A program made the position numbers and the translations under genes. A stretch of 64,000 nt of DNA from Lunularia cruciata (lineage: Eukaryota > Streptophyta > Marchantiopsida > Lunulariales > Lunulariaceae). Below, piece after piece: positions 1 to 10,255 of this stretch. The notes beneath the pieces were generated by a model, which searched no databases, was not told where the DNA came from, and was given only the letters and a program-made list of their open reading frames with translations. Positions within the stretch are counted from its first letter, which is position 1; every line of letters begins with the position of its first letter. The stretch lies in NCBI GenBank assembly GCA_948567375.1, contig OX419759.1, positions 8,400,744 to 8,464,743 of the forward strand, given 5' to 3'.

Positions 1-665
1 ATTTTGCTCCACAAACTCCTTTAGGGCAACTTGTCTAAGTAACCCATTCTTGAATGGACATTTAGTGACATGATGTCTAATTTGGCAATAATAGAAACAA
101 CCACCATTTTGTCTCAATTTTTCTTTATTTGTAGTGCCAAGTGGTCTCCATTGAATGGCATCAATCTCCATTGGTGTTGGCTCCTCCACCGTTGTGTAGT
201 ATATTAAATATTATAAGCCTTAAATAACATTAAGTGTTATTGCTCTTGATTAGTAGCCTTAAATAACATTCATAGTTAAACAAAACATTCTCTATTGCCC
301 TCGGAAGATTCTTGCCTTAGAAAACCTTGGATTTTGGAAATCAAATTTGGTTTTCTCCTTCTTGAATTGATACTCTCTCTACATGCTCTTGTCGTCAATG
401 ATCTTGTTCATCTAACAATCAAGTAAGGTGCTCAATTTGTTGTTGCATAATAATGATAACCTCGAGCGTTGACACTATGGTTACTATCTATCATACCTCT
501 CCCAATCTATCTTATTATCAACACATAGATGCAACACATCCACCATTCTTCATAAGTTACAACCGGAAGTCCTAAGGAATCTTTGGACAAGGTGATTGTA
601 TTCAAAATGTATCCAAAGCCTGAGATGATGAACTATGTGAAATGATGATAGGGTAATACTTGAAC

Positions 666-1356
666 TGTGACCAGACCTGTCTCTCACTCAGGATAAACCT
701 CTGATGGCTATTGTTGTAGCGTACCATGGACTAAGAAGGCAAGGAACCCAACTCTAGCATACTCCTCCAAGGCTAACACTCCAAGACTCAAGACATTCCT
801 CACTAAAGAACTCAATGAGAGAGAGATAATTGCAAATGAAAGGATGATGAGTATCTTTTCACCCCTTGTTTATATACTTGTGAAATAGTTAGGCACTAAA
901 GTTACTAATTATCATAGTAATTCAAGCTACTAGACTAAAAGTCAAGTAAAGTCAAAAAGTAGAAAGGAATATTCATTTACATGCGTATATTCCACTAAGC
1001 ATATGGTCTTATCTTGACCCAACCACTAAGTCAAGGATTCCTTCACATGGGCTATCCTTGGACTATAGAAGAATCCAAAACAAAAAGGCTTGCGGACCCA
1101 AGAGTTTTCAACTCTTTCCTCAAAGCCAAACACCTAGGAATAATACCAAGTCAATACACTAGAATCCAAAATAATGGTCCTCATCTTTTCTACTTCCTCT
1201 AAAGTAAGGTCCCCTCTATCTTAGCTATGACCAACTTTATCTAATCATGACTAATGTAGAACCATGTTTTATCTCTATATAAATAATATCTGTCAAGTAC
1301 TTGTAATACCGAGCTAAATATCACAATACCACACACATGCACAAATGCGTGTTACA
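666..1356 (+). mobile_element. C1: probable solo LTR of a third family
   Basis: The leader of A1 is interrupted here: 'ggtaatactt' before it and 'cacaaaaatcacaatgg' after it are contiguous in A5 (near 36690). The 691-bp insert starts TGTGAC and ends GTTACA, the TG...CA form of LTRs, and has a TATA-like tatataaat about 80 bp before its end. The flanks TGAAC and AAACA could be a decayed 5-bp target duplication. No internal coding region is present. It matches neither family A nor family B LTRs. A non-LTR origin of the insert cannot be excluded. Confidence 0.45.
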
Positions 1357-1425
1357 AAACACAAAAATCACAATGGTTTGGTGGAAATGGATTTGGTGGT
1401 CCATAAATTCCATCAATCTCATCCC

Positions 1426-1439
1426 TGCTCTAATACCAA
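1426..1439 (-). promoter_or_regulatory. A1 primer binding site (initiator Met tRNA)
   Basis: Directly inside the A1 LTR, the minus strand reads TTGGTATTAGAGCA, one base from the standard plant iMet primer site TGGTATCAGAGC. It fixes the LTR boundary and the element's orientation. Confidence 0.8.
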
Positions 1440-1849
1440 TGTAAAAAACCAAGACCAAGGAGAGAAATAGGAGAATGGAAGCTCACCTTGGGACACTTGA
1501 ATGAGGGAAACTCCAAATACCTAGCATGAGCGTCGGCTTTGGTATTTATAGGGATCATACAAGGCTCTTGAGAAGCTTCTCAAGAAGCTTCCTTGAGCCG
1601 CTTTCTTGGAGTGCAAGCCAAGTTAATGAAGAAACTTGTCAAGAAGCTTCCTTCTAGAGGTCGCTTATTTGGCATGCAAGCTAAGCTAGTTGGAAGCTTC
1701 CAGAAGCTACCTACTTGAGCACAAGCTAAGCTAACCGTGAAGCTTCCCAAGAAGCTTCCTAGATACTTTTAGAATATTCTAGGTGAATTTGTCTTATTTG
1801 CTACTTTGTTAGCCCTACTAACTTTATCGCTAAACTCCAAACTTTTACA
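1440..1849 (-). repeat. A1 5' LTR
   Basis: About 410 bp, TG...CA bounded, homologous to the other nine family-A LTRs here. On the plus strand it begins TGTAAAAAACCAAGACC and ends TTTTACA. It carries the conserved TATAAATA box and an intact GAAnnTTCnnGAA palindrome at 1693-1705. Confidence 0.88.
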
Positions 1850-2121
1850 TGGACTCTCTCAGCACCCCTACTTTCCTTCTATTTTGTGGTTGTTGATAGG
1901 CTAGTTCCAAAGAATTATGTGATTGAGGTGGAGGGATAATTTTCTCTTTGGGTGTTATTGTGGTAGACAAGAGATGGTCTAGCTCCATGGGCATAGGATG
2001 GCCTTCCATCCTTTTCTTCACTACCATCAGATTGGACCAGAGGTTTGCAATCTTCCTTGATGGAGCAAATAATGTCAACATATGCTACATTCTCTCTTAG
2101 TTGACCTATCTATTCCTCGAG

Positions 2122-2752
2122 TGTAATACTATGAGGACAAGAGAACTCTCCAAGAGAAAGACAAGAGAGAAACACATGCTTCACACTCAATACTCCAATA
2201 CCCCAAAGGAGCACCTTGTCTTTATTATATAGCAAAGAGGATTCCCTCGAAGGAAGCTCCATCCTTGGATTAAATGCATGGATTTGTGATATATGATAAT
2301 AATCCTTAGCTCTATATATATATAATATATAATAAGTTCTACCCTTATATTAGTTGTATGTATGGTTGACATGTTGGTTCTGGTCCTACCTAATTGGTCA
2401 AACAAACTTTGACTAAAGAGAATCTTCTTATAGAAATCTCAAAATCACATGGATGAGGTACCATTGGAAAGCTATTGATGAGATATACTTGGAGGGAAGG
2501 AAGGCCAACCCTTACTCCATTGTGGGGGGCAATCTGCACATTTTTAAGTCTAATTCATCCATTTAAACCTTCAACATTGACTTTGAATTTTTCAAGTTAT
2601 TTTTGGTTCCTAGCCTATATAATAGAAGTACTCTTTTGGTGATACTTTTATTTGATCACTTAGTCCATTATATATACATCATCATAATATCCTTCTAGAT
2701 GTTACTTAGCCAATTTTCATCTCTAGATAATATGTCTATTATGCATATTACA
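2122..2752 (-). repeat. B1 3' LTR
   Basis: 631 bp, TGTAATACT...ATATTACA on the plus strand. It aligns with B2 (37281-38025), B3 (38999-39586, inverted) and B4 (52951-53697). Sense direction is minus, shown by the attached minus-strand pol and by the TATATAAT box visible on that strand near 2220-2230. Confidence 0.85.
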
Positions 2753-2839
2753 AACGTCTCTCCTTTTAAGATGAATCGTCCTTGTCGCAAAGTTGTTGCT
2801 CAAAAGATTTCACTAACCCTTATGCATGGATCAAGTTGA

Positions 2840-3830
2840 CTATTTACTCCCATGTTGCCTCATACAGTGAGTACTCTTTCCATTGTACAAGATATTCCAC
2901 ATGCATATGGTGATTATCCCAGATGCATTTGTGAAGAATGTGTTTGATATCATATTCCTCCATGCCATCAATAAGTGTTGGACAAGGTCAAATGTCTTGT
3001 ATGGAAGGAAAGTGGAGCATATCTGCATAGTAAAGAGACATTGAATATTGGATGGATCTTCATGCTTGACAATAGCTTGAGGTGATAAGCCATTGCGCCA
3101 ATTTGACAAAGAATGTGAAAAGGTCCAATAAAACAAGATCTGAGCTTATAAGAACCAACTAAATGTGAGGTTGATTTTTGACAGCCAAACTTGATCCCAA
3201 CATTAAACTCCATGTGCTAGCGGTGTGCATTCGCATATTGCATCTATCGATTCTGGGTGATTTGTAACCTATGCTTGGCATTCTTCACACCTTGTTGGAT
3301 ATCGAGAAACAAAAGTGTTGATAACATCAACCTTGGTAGCCATTGGATGAATCTTCATCAAGCTCAAAGATGTGAAATGATGTTCTCCATACATGAGGAA
3401 ACATAGTGTGACCTATGTGGATGCATTCATTGAATTATTGTACGCAAATTCCACCAATGGAAGTAAGGTGTCTTGTCTCTCTTGCTCATCTAAGGTGAAG
3501 CCCCAGAGCATATCTTTAATAGTGCAATTAGCCCACTCTAAGTCATGGACATGGCCAATTTGGTTTTGAAGAAACCAAAAAGTGTTCTCCAAAACAAGCT
3601 AGTGAATTGAGTGCCACTACTAATTATGAGCACTCAAGACAAGCAATGGTGAGAAAAGACTGCATCTAAGTACGATTGAGCTAGTTGTGGAGCAATCACA
3701 TCCTTGGTGGTAGGATGCACGTGAATCATTTTGCTGAGTTGGTCAACAAAGACTACAATGGAATCAAACCTTGAGGTGGTCTTGGGCAATTTACAAACTA
3801 GTTCATGCTTACTTGTTCCTATTCTTATGT
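2840..3830 (-). pseudogene. B1 integrase and C-terminal domain, decayed
   Basis: Minus-strand reading gives recognisable integrase C-terminal sequence. At 2968-3213 it includes a conserved stretch reading SCFIGPFHILCQIGAMAY followed by IHPIFNVSLL, the segment that precedes the 3' end of Ty3/gypsy integrases. Farther up to 3830, broken frames still show integrase-core similarity. Several frameshifts and stops separate the pieces, so no product is expected. Confidence 0.65.
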
Positions 3831-4873
3831 AGGAGTGGGGAGGAGGTGAAGGAGTCTTATGGGGTCTTGATAAGAAGCTTCATTCTTTTATAGAGTAGGC
3901 ATCTATGAATTTATTCCATCTCACCATTGCTCATCTTGGGCCAATAATAATGGCATTTGACTACATCCAAGGTCATGTCTACTCCAACATGACTTACAAT
4001 AGCAGAATCATGATATTTTGCTAGGATGTTAGTTCTTATATTCATGGGATCCAAGATCCACAACTTGCCATCATGAAAGGTGAGTCCTTAGGTGGTAGTG
4101 ACACCTTTGGATGATTGAGCTTCTACAATCTATGGATCAATTTTTGTAGCAGTAAGAATCTTTGGCCAGAATTGAGGGTTCATTTTGACCTCCACCACCA
4201 AATTGTTTGCCATTGGCATTTGGGTGAATGCATTTGCAAGTTGCTTCTTGCCTTCCACATATGTGATTATCATGTTGAACCATTTTTTCCACTCTACGCA
4301 CCGAATCTATCAACAAGAAAGATCTTTTTGTGTCTTGAGGTAGACTACATGTTTGTGGTCTATCTCCACTACAAATCCTTTCTCACCAAGATAGTGCTTC
4401 CAATGCTTTGTTGCAAGGACAATGGTCAAATTTTTACATTCAATGGTGTGATAGTTTCATTTTGCCTATAGCAACTTACAAGAGAAATATGCAATTGGGT
4501 GCCATCCATCATGCTACTCTTATTGCATGACTACTCCTATTGCTACACTTGATGCATCTATAGCCAACTTGATTGGACATTTTGGGTCATACTATTTCAA
4601 GATTGATGCATGTAGTAATGCATTTTTTTGATTCTTGAAAGGTCAATTCTTATGTGGTTCCCCATATCCACTTCTTTCCATTGCACAATAGTGCTATTAG
4701 GGGTTGTGTAACATTGGAACAATTCTTGATGAATCGATGATAAATCTCATCAATCATGATAAACTCTTGAGTTGATTTTGATCTTCTAGAGCACTCCATT
4801 TTTGAATGACCTCTACTTTATCTATTAACACTTGAGTACCTTTTGCACTTACTCTATGCCATAAAGGTCTATT

Positions 4874-5191
4874 TCAGTTGCCAAACTCACACTTTGAGAT
4901 TTTGGCATACAGTTGATTTTGTCGTAGAATCTTGAGGACTTCTTGTACATGTTGCTTGTGCTTTGTCATCATCCTATTATAGACTAAGATGTCATCAAGG
5001 AAAATTATGATAGATTTATCCAAGTATGGATCAAATATGTCATTCATCAAACTTATGAAAGTGGTTGGAGTGTTGGTGAAGCTAAATGGCATCACCAAAA
5101 TACTCAAAGTGACTATACATTCTTTGAAAGGCCATTTTGTGTATGTCTTCCTCCATAATCTTGATTTTGTTGTACCTACTCCGCATATCAA
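4874..5191 (-). pseudogene. B1 reverse transcriptase fragment
   Basis: A 105-codon open stretch on the minus strand carries the RT palm. It has [12 protein letters not shown] followed by the catalytic motif [10 protein letters not shown], with the Asp pair intact, then thumb sequence ending [12 protein letters not shown]. The N-terminal half of RT is missing because of the deletion at about 5210. RNase H remnants lie at lower coordinates (about 4100-4870) in broken frames. It belongs to B1, as the family-B LTR remnant follows directly. Confidence 0.8.
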
Positions 5192-5254
5192 GTTAGGTGA
5201 AGTGCTTTAGCTCATTGATTGATCAAACAAATTAGATTATTTTCAACTCTTGCT

Positions 5255-5383
5255 CCATTAGTAGAAGTACTCTTTTGGTGATACCTCTATTTGATCTACT
5301 TAGTCCATCATATATAACATCCTTCCAGATGTTACCAAGCCAATTTTCACCTTTAGATAATATGTCTAGCTATTTGTATTACA
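5255..5383 (-). repeat. Remnant of B1 5' LTR
   Basis: 129 bp matching the plus-strand end of family-B LTRs, from 'ttagtagaagtactctttt' to GTATTACA. It proves that B1 once had two LTRs and marks one edge of the internal deletion. Confidence 0.75.
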
Positions 5384-5631
5384 TCTGACCACTAGAGCAT
5401 ATTTTTACTCTTGCTCCAACAAGGGTGTAGGCTCTTAGATCCTAGCTTGACCATGCATAGGGCATTCCGACTCACACCAGCCACTTTTTTCTACAATGAT
5501 TAGGTCTCACTTAAGTTTGGTACACCCATTTTCTTCTTTGTTTCTCACTTGTGAGTGTGGTTCTCCACTATATGCAACACCGGTCCATATGATATGGTGT
5601 CCTTATGGAAGATAAAAGATATCTACCCATC

Positions 5632-6790
5632 TACTAAACTCTCTAGCCTGACCCAATGTCCTACACCGTTGTAATCGAGTGGACTCTGTGGTATCTTGTG
5701 GCGATGCTTGTCTCCTAAATCGTGTAGCCCTAACAGACTCCTCCTGAAGGGCCGCCCAATCCCCCGCTCTGAATCAACAAAATCTAGCAGCTACCTCTCT
5801 CTGCCCCGCACGCCCTCCTCTAGCATAACAAAAACACCATCGAGGGAGTAAGAGGAATAGGAACCATGCTAACTCGTCCAAGGGATCACGTGTCAAACAA
5901 TCGAGTGGTAGGCAAAAAGCCTATCTAGCCTCATCATGGAGTGTGAAGGGTAGCTTATGGAATAAACGATGACATGGAAAACTAGTCTCAAATAACTCCA
6001 ATATGCAACCCGCCTGTGAAGCTAACCACTCTCACGACTCGATCGGTATCCCTGGAACGATAAACAAAGGGATAGAAGAAGCGTGCGTAATCCTTAATGT
6101 CATTGTAGTCGATGTGGTCGCTCGTCTCACGTGGGCATCCCAAGTGGTCCAATCATAGTCCTTGTACATCCTTCGCACATGGGTCTTTACCCCTTGCAAA
6201 GTAAAGCATCGGTGATACACCGGGCATGGTGTATCCCGAGCCACTCTAGGCGACCCCACATGGGAAGGAGTAGCCATGGCTAGCACAAGAATAATGATAG
6301 TAACACATGCTACTCCTCTCCATATCTCCCCATATCTGCAAAACCACAACCCCTCACATCACAATTCACATAAGAAAACAATCTCTCCAAACCCTAAAAT
6401 CTATAGACTCTCATAACTTTCAATTTCCATCTCCAAAATTTTCAAACTGAATTCCCATGGAACTTAATAATGAAAACCAAGAAATTGAAAATGGAAATTC
6501 CAGACCCATCACTCTCAATGTATAATAATCACTCTAAATCCTAAAAAAGCTAAAAATCCGCATAACTTTCTACTCCATTCTCCATAGTCTTCAATTAGGT
6601 GCCAATGGAATCTAAATTGAAAACCAAAGAGAATCAATTGTTCACTCGAGTGCTATATGCTAGAGAGCACTCCGAAATTATAGATATCTTCTCACTTCTC
6701 TCACTCTCCTCTCCTGTCTCCACACTCTCCCGCAGCTCACTCAGTATCGGACTATCCTTTGATACATGGAGCTCATTTAATCATTAACAA
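5632..6790 (-). mobile_element. Ln-2: 5' region of the non-LTR retrotransposon
   Basis: Aligns with 59765-60800 of Ln-3 in the same orientation, from 'ctactaaactctc' through the zinc-finger region to the AT-rich 5' leader around 6360-6780. No RT sequence is attached. It abuts Ln-1 head-on at about 5631, so the junction is a rearrangement and not a normal copy. The upstream limit near 6790 is approximate. Confidence 0.7.
6032..6349 (-). pseudogene. Ln-2 N-terminal C2H2-like zinc-finger region
   Basis: A 105-codon open stretch on the minus strand. It contains CPVYHRCFTLQGVKTHVRRM followed by YKDYDWTTWDAH. This resembles a C2H2 finger in which the second Cys and last His are Tyr. The Ln-3 copy keeps CIVC, and in a shifted frame a His-x4-His pair, so a Cys2His2 ancestor is likely. 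Such fingers occur at the N-terminus of R2-type non-LTR elements. DNA or RNA binding is inferred only. Confidence 0.5.
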
Positions 6791-7320
6791 AATTTAATCA
6801 ATAACAAGAAATACAATACCATTGCATGCAGAGTAGTGAGGATCTTGTGACAATTTGGTACTCCATAAGAGCATGGCGCATATGCCCAACTTTCATTGAC
6901 CCGATGTGTTTCTAAATAAAATAACATTTACGGTCTTGAAATGGAATTTCATTTTTTATTTTATATAATTTTATTATAAATGATCTTCTATTTTCTATTT
7001 TATTTAAAATGAATAGTTATTATTTAAGGTAAAAAGAGTTGATTGCGACCTCAAAACATCTAACTTATGTTATCCAAATTTATATAATTATTTTCTATTA
7101 TTATAATTTAATTAAACTAATAAACTTTATTTAAATTTTTATTTCTATTAAAAAAAATTTACTCTAAATCAAAGAAAATGCATATAAAAAATAATTATAC
7201 TACTAAGTAAAAATATATAAAATAAATTTTATTGATATGTAATATATCTGGGACGAAAATTAGATTATTTTCAATATATTAGATTACCAAATATATTATT
7301 ATTATTATTCCAAAACTATT
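6791..7320. other. AT-rich spacer
   Basis: Very AT-rich, with long A and T runs. No coding potential, repeat structure or transposon homology was seen. Confidence 0.6.
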
Positions 7321-8340
7321 CTCGTAACTCTATTGGCGAGCAAGAGGTGTTAACTCTTTCCAGGATAGTCTCGATGGTGCGCACGAAATAGGCTGTAGGT
7401 TTGCGCTATTTGTGGGGAGGAGAGTGTGGCGATTCTTCACATAAGGGCTGTTCGAGAGGTTCGAACCCAACTTAAGATAAACACGAGAATTTATCGGGAA
7501 TAGTAAATGCAAACACTATTAAATATTCAAATACGAGTAATATGAATATTTATTCCTATATTACGGTATTAAATTACAAATCTAAATATAATTAATTGTA
7601 AAATTAAATAATTCTGTTACATGAGTACCCACAGAAACCTACTTGTCTGAAAAGGTCATCGATATGGTAAACGGGAGACCTTCCCTACCCCTTTCCGATT
7701 AACGATTTAACATTTTCGATTAGTATTTGACGTCCTATACTGACTTCCACATTAACGGCTGTAAATATAAGGCACTACAAAACGTAGGTCTCCGAAACCT
7801 AATGCCGTAGGTTCAAGTCCTACAGTCCTGCGAAGGATGCATGATTAATTAAGTCGGTCTAGAAACATCTGAAATTGATATGTGATATAGTGGCCTACTC
7901 ATGGTCCACTTTACGACGGTGTCTTCCCATCCTTCTTCTTATCCTTCGAGAAATCCAGAAGTTGCACACAGTACCCTGCGTCGTCATATTCATCAGGCAC
8001 GCGCTAAGGGATGGAATGTGAGTATCACAAAGTGTAATGGTGATGCAAGTCGTCTATGCCTACTCTAGATGCCGCGTCTCACGGCAAAACATGTGAGTGT
8101 CCGTTGCTGTTCCACGTTGTAACGAGAAGTTGTCAGGGCATCAAATCTAAAAGGAGGATTTCCCTGTTTCTACGAGTAGACGTCAAATTAATACCATTAG
8201 CCAATAATACTTGTATTGTTGGCTTTTACGAAATAGTTGAGAAATCCAATTTTCATCATAAGTCAAAGCTCGTAAATGCCGACCGCATAGGATAACAAGA
8301 AGGAAGGGGCGACCCATCAACCCGACAAGGACCACACATT
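7321..8340. other. Gene-free mosaic, less AT-rich than its flanks
   Basis: Composition is closer to genic DNA than the surrounding spacer, and short open stretches occur (7330-7512 minus, 8056-8295 plus). No translated piece resembles a family I recognise. It contains the tRNA-like remnant at 7775-7832. It could be a decayed gene fragment or old organelle DNA; neither is shown. Confidence 0.4.
7775..7832 (+). pseudogene. Decayed plastid-type tRNA-Trp
   Basis: The 3' two thirds of a tRNA can be folded: anticodon stem 7785-7789/7797-7801 around a 7-nt loop ctccgaa, and a perfect 5-bp T stem 7807-7811/7819-7823 around ttcaagt. The run from 'aacgtaggtctcc' to the T arm resembles plastid trnW-CCA as I know it, with the anticodon changed from CCA to CCG. 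The 5' acceptor strand and D arm do not fold. It is best read as a nuclear insertion of plastid DNA that has decayed. Confidence 0.45.
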
Positions 8341-8556
8341 AAAGTCATCAGAAGTCATTTAATGAGAGGAAGATGCTGTCCTAATTAATTGTATTGGAGC
8401 GTAGTGCTAACAAAAGTCATCAGAAGTCATTTAAGGAGTGGAAGATGCTGTCCTAATGCGTTGTATTGGAGCGTACTGGTAACAAAAGTCATCAGAAATC
8501 CTTTAATGAATGGAAGATGCTGTCCCATTGCGTTGTATTGGAGCGTAGTGCTAGCT
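8341..8556 (+). repeat. 72-bp tandem repeat, three copies
   Basis: Units 8341-8412, 8413-8484 and 8485-8556 each begin AAAGTCATCAGAA and contain GAAGATGCTGTCC and GTATTGGAGCGTA. The period is exactly 72 bp, a multiple of three. In one frame the last two units encode a 24-residue repeat containing NKSHQKSF and EWKMLS. The first unit has stops in that frame. Confidence 0.85.
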
Positions 8557-8666
8557 ATGATGTAAGGTCTAACTATGAAAAATTGAAGAAAGGCGACCAC
8601 TTAGGAAAAACGAAAGATACGAAGACTCCCATCATCAAGCCGTACAAGGGAGGGCAAAAAAGGTAA
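8466..8666 (+). pseudogene. Remnant coding-like tail after the 72-bp repeat
   Basis: The frame of the third repeat unit stays open for another 36 codons, rich in Lys, Gly and Asp, ending KGGQKR and a stop. There is no ATG at its start. The preceding unit is in the same frame but carries a TAA at the position where the third has a His codon. Sequence at about 57190-57320 is related to its 3' part, so it is repetitive. I do not recognise a protein family; it may be a transposon remnant. Confidence 0.3.
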
Positions 8667-9330
8667 CATGAGGCTAAGCCCCAATAGAGTCAGTTATATA
8701 ACTAGATCGATAGTTGTGTATATATTTTTAGAGTAGAAAGTTTTCAACGACTGAAATGCGAGGTGTTTCATTCACGTTTGAAATTTTGACTTTTCTATCG
8801 AGAAGCCGTTAGCTATGGTTTTCAATATCTAGTTGTATGAGAACGGGATATCATTGACATAAATTAATTTGATCACTAAATTATTCCAAACTGTGCTAAT
8901 TATTTTCTTTTCAAAAGTAGGCATGTGCAAATAAAAAAGTACAAGTTTCCTTGAAAAAGTGTATATATCTGATCAGATATCACATGTAATTTTATTTCCG
9001 TTGGAATCTTTAAAGATAACAATATATTTTTAGTAGTATTTTTATTTAACCAGTACCAAAAATAAAATTATCTTGATTCTTTGTAACAAATTTAAATCTA
9101 TTCTATAATGAGCAACTTAAAACCTCAAGACCTAAATTGATATTTTTAGTCTTTTCACTTGGTGATAACATTAGGTCAAGTATTATCAAATCTAGACTAG
9201 ATGAACTTCAAGACCAAATATATCATGTAATTCTATTATGTAAACATTTATAAATTTTACTTATAAGTTGAATCTCTTTATATGCAAATTCAAATTACTA
9301 GTCAATGTTACTAGTACAAGAAATAGGGTT

Positions 9331-9468
9331 CTAGATCCCACTTTGTAATAACATATAAAACCAAAACTTTCCACTCAATAAATTAGAATATTAAGGCAGA
9401 TACTGAATATTCTTAATATATGGAGTTAAAAAAATTTGGTTGTATATGTTATCCAAAGTGGGATCTAG
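9331..9468. repeat. Fold-back element, 35-bp arms
   Basis: Arms 9331-9365 (ctagatcccactttg...) and 9435-9468 (...caaagtgggatctag) are reverse complements with about three differences, around a 69-bp AT-rich centre that can pair further (tattaag/cttaata). The size fits a MITE remnant or a plant microRNA-type hairpin. No terminal target duplication was identified. Confidence 0.65.
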
Positions 9469-10144
9469 GATCTTACTTTTACAATAATATTGAAAATTTT
9501 GCATAGTGGTGATGGTTGAGGTGTATTCATATACTCGCATATCTAATTTAGACTTTACACTAAATCTATGCTAATTTACTTATATATTTCCTTCAATTTA
9601 GTCAAACATAGACTTGACAACCTCAACCTCTTCAAGAACTCTCTTCTACTTCTTGAGAATATGGTTCTTCTAAATTCTTGGTTAATCTTTATCATTTACA
9701 TCTTATTTGTACTTAAATTCAAGGTATTGTAGTTTTCCTAATGAAAATAGACTTAATCAAAGTAAAAAATAAATCAGTATTTTAATATTAGTGGAATAAA
9801 TATCAATAATATACAATATTGTGCATATGCTTCTATGTTTTACTTCCTTTTTGGATATTATTTTCTACTAAATAAATTTGATTACTTTGTAGCAAAACAT
9901 TGAGTCTTTGCTGTCTACTATTAAGAACCAAAGATATTATGTTGTTTCATAAAGGTGAATACTCTAGAGAGATAGTATTTCCTTATGAAGTGGTCTTCTT
10001 ACTAAAATTTTGTAATCATTACTTATAGTTAACTATTTCCAATAATAATTTAAGAAAAAATAATAATTTACTATGCTAAAAGGTAGAAGCAAAGATTTCA
10101 AAAATATGCCTCTACTAGTTTTTTTTAAATAACTTTGTTATGAT

Positions 10145-10255
10145 AGAGTACTTATGTATGTCATATATAGATGTGTACTTACGTTTGCCATGCATAAATA
10201 TGGGACTAGTTTTTCCATGTAGAGGTGTGCACCTAAGTTTCTAACATATAATTAT
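10145..10255. repeat. 27-bp minisatellite, short array
   Basis: About four diverged copies with a 27-bp period; the core 'tttgccatgcataaatatg' recurs near 10160, 10187 and 10214. Same repeat family as 11975-12230. Confidence 0.6.

Larger units (their letters stand above)
1..1849 (-). mobile_element. A1: family-A Ty3/gypsy element, 5' part only
   Basis: This is the 5' end of a minus-strand Ty3/gypsy element whose pol region lies beyond the left edge. Reading from 1849 downward come a 410-bp LTR, an iMet-type primer binding site, the short leader (about 440-665 and 1357-1425) and a badly eroded gag. The gag zinc-knuckle region at 1-190 matches the same region of A5 near 35600-35800. The gag core is deleted or scrambled between about 190 and 300. 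The copy is broken by the probable solo LTR C1 at 666-1356. It sits in Ln-1: the five bases after the LTR, TGGAC (1850-1854), correspond to TGGGC in the homologous part of Ln-3. Assignment to the family is firm from the LTR and PBS; no protein can be made. Confidence 0.85.
2122..5383 (-). mobile_element. B1: family-B Ty3/gypsy element, internally deleted
   Basis: A minus-strand element of a second Ty3/gypsy family. Its 3' LTR (2122-2752) is followed toward higher coordinates by integrase C-terminal, integrase, RNase H and RT remnants, ending at about 5210. Only the last ~130 bp of the other LTR remain (5255-5383), so the RT N-terminus, protease, gag, PBS and most of that LTR were deleted. The insertion into Ln-1 left flanks TCGAG and TCTGA; Ln-3 shows the unoccupied site as TCGGG, so both copies of the target duplication have mutated. 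Pol has multiple stops. Confidence 0.8.
1850..5631 (+). mobile_element. Ln-1: non-LTR retrotransposon fragment, split by B1
   Basis: 1850-2121 and about 5389-5631 are the reverse complement of 58400-58115 and 58115-57880 of Ln-3. The two pieces are contiguous in Ln-3, so B1 (2122-5383) is an insertion. The fragment covers the end of the RT region and the downstream Cys-x-Cys-Gly segment. It carries stops and small indels. Its left end is cut by A1. Its right end meets the oppositely oriented Ln-2 at about 5631. Confidence 0.75.

Noticed and set aside
7775-7832. A functional tRNA-Arg with anticodon CCG
   Set aside because: The loop reads CCG, but no acceptor stem or D arm can be formed, and the rest resembles tRNA-Trp; it is treated as a decayed pseudogene.
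8341-8556. CRISPR-like array
   Set aside because: The units are contiguous 72-bp tandem copies without variable spacers, in an evidently eukaryotic genome.
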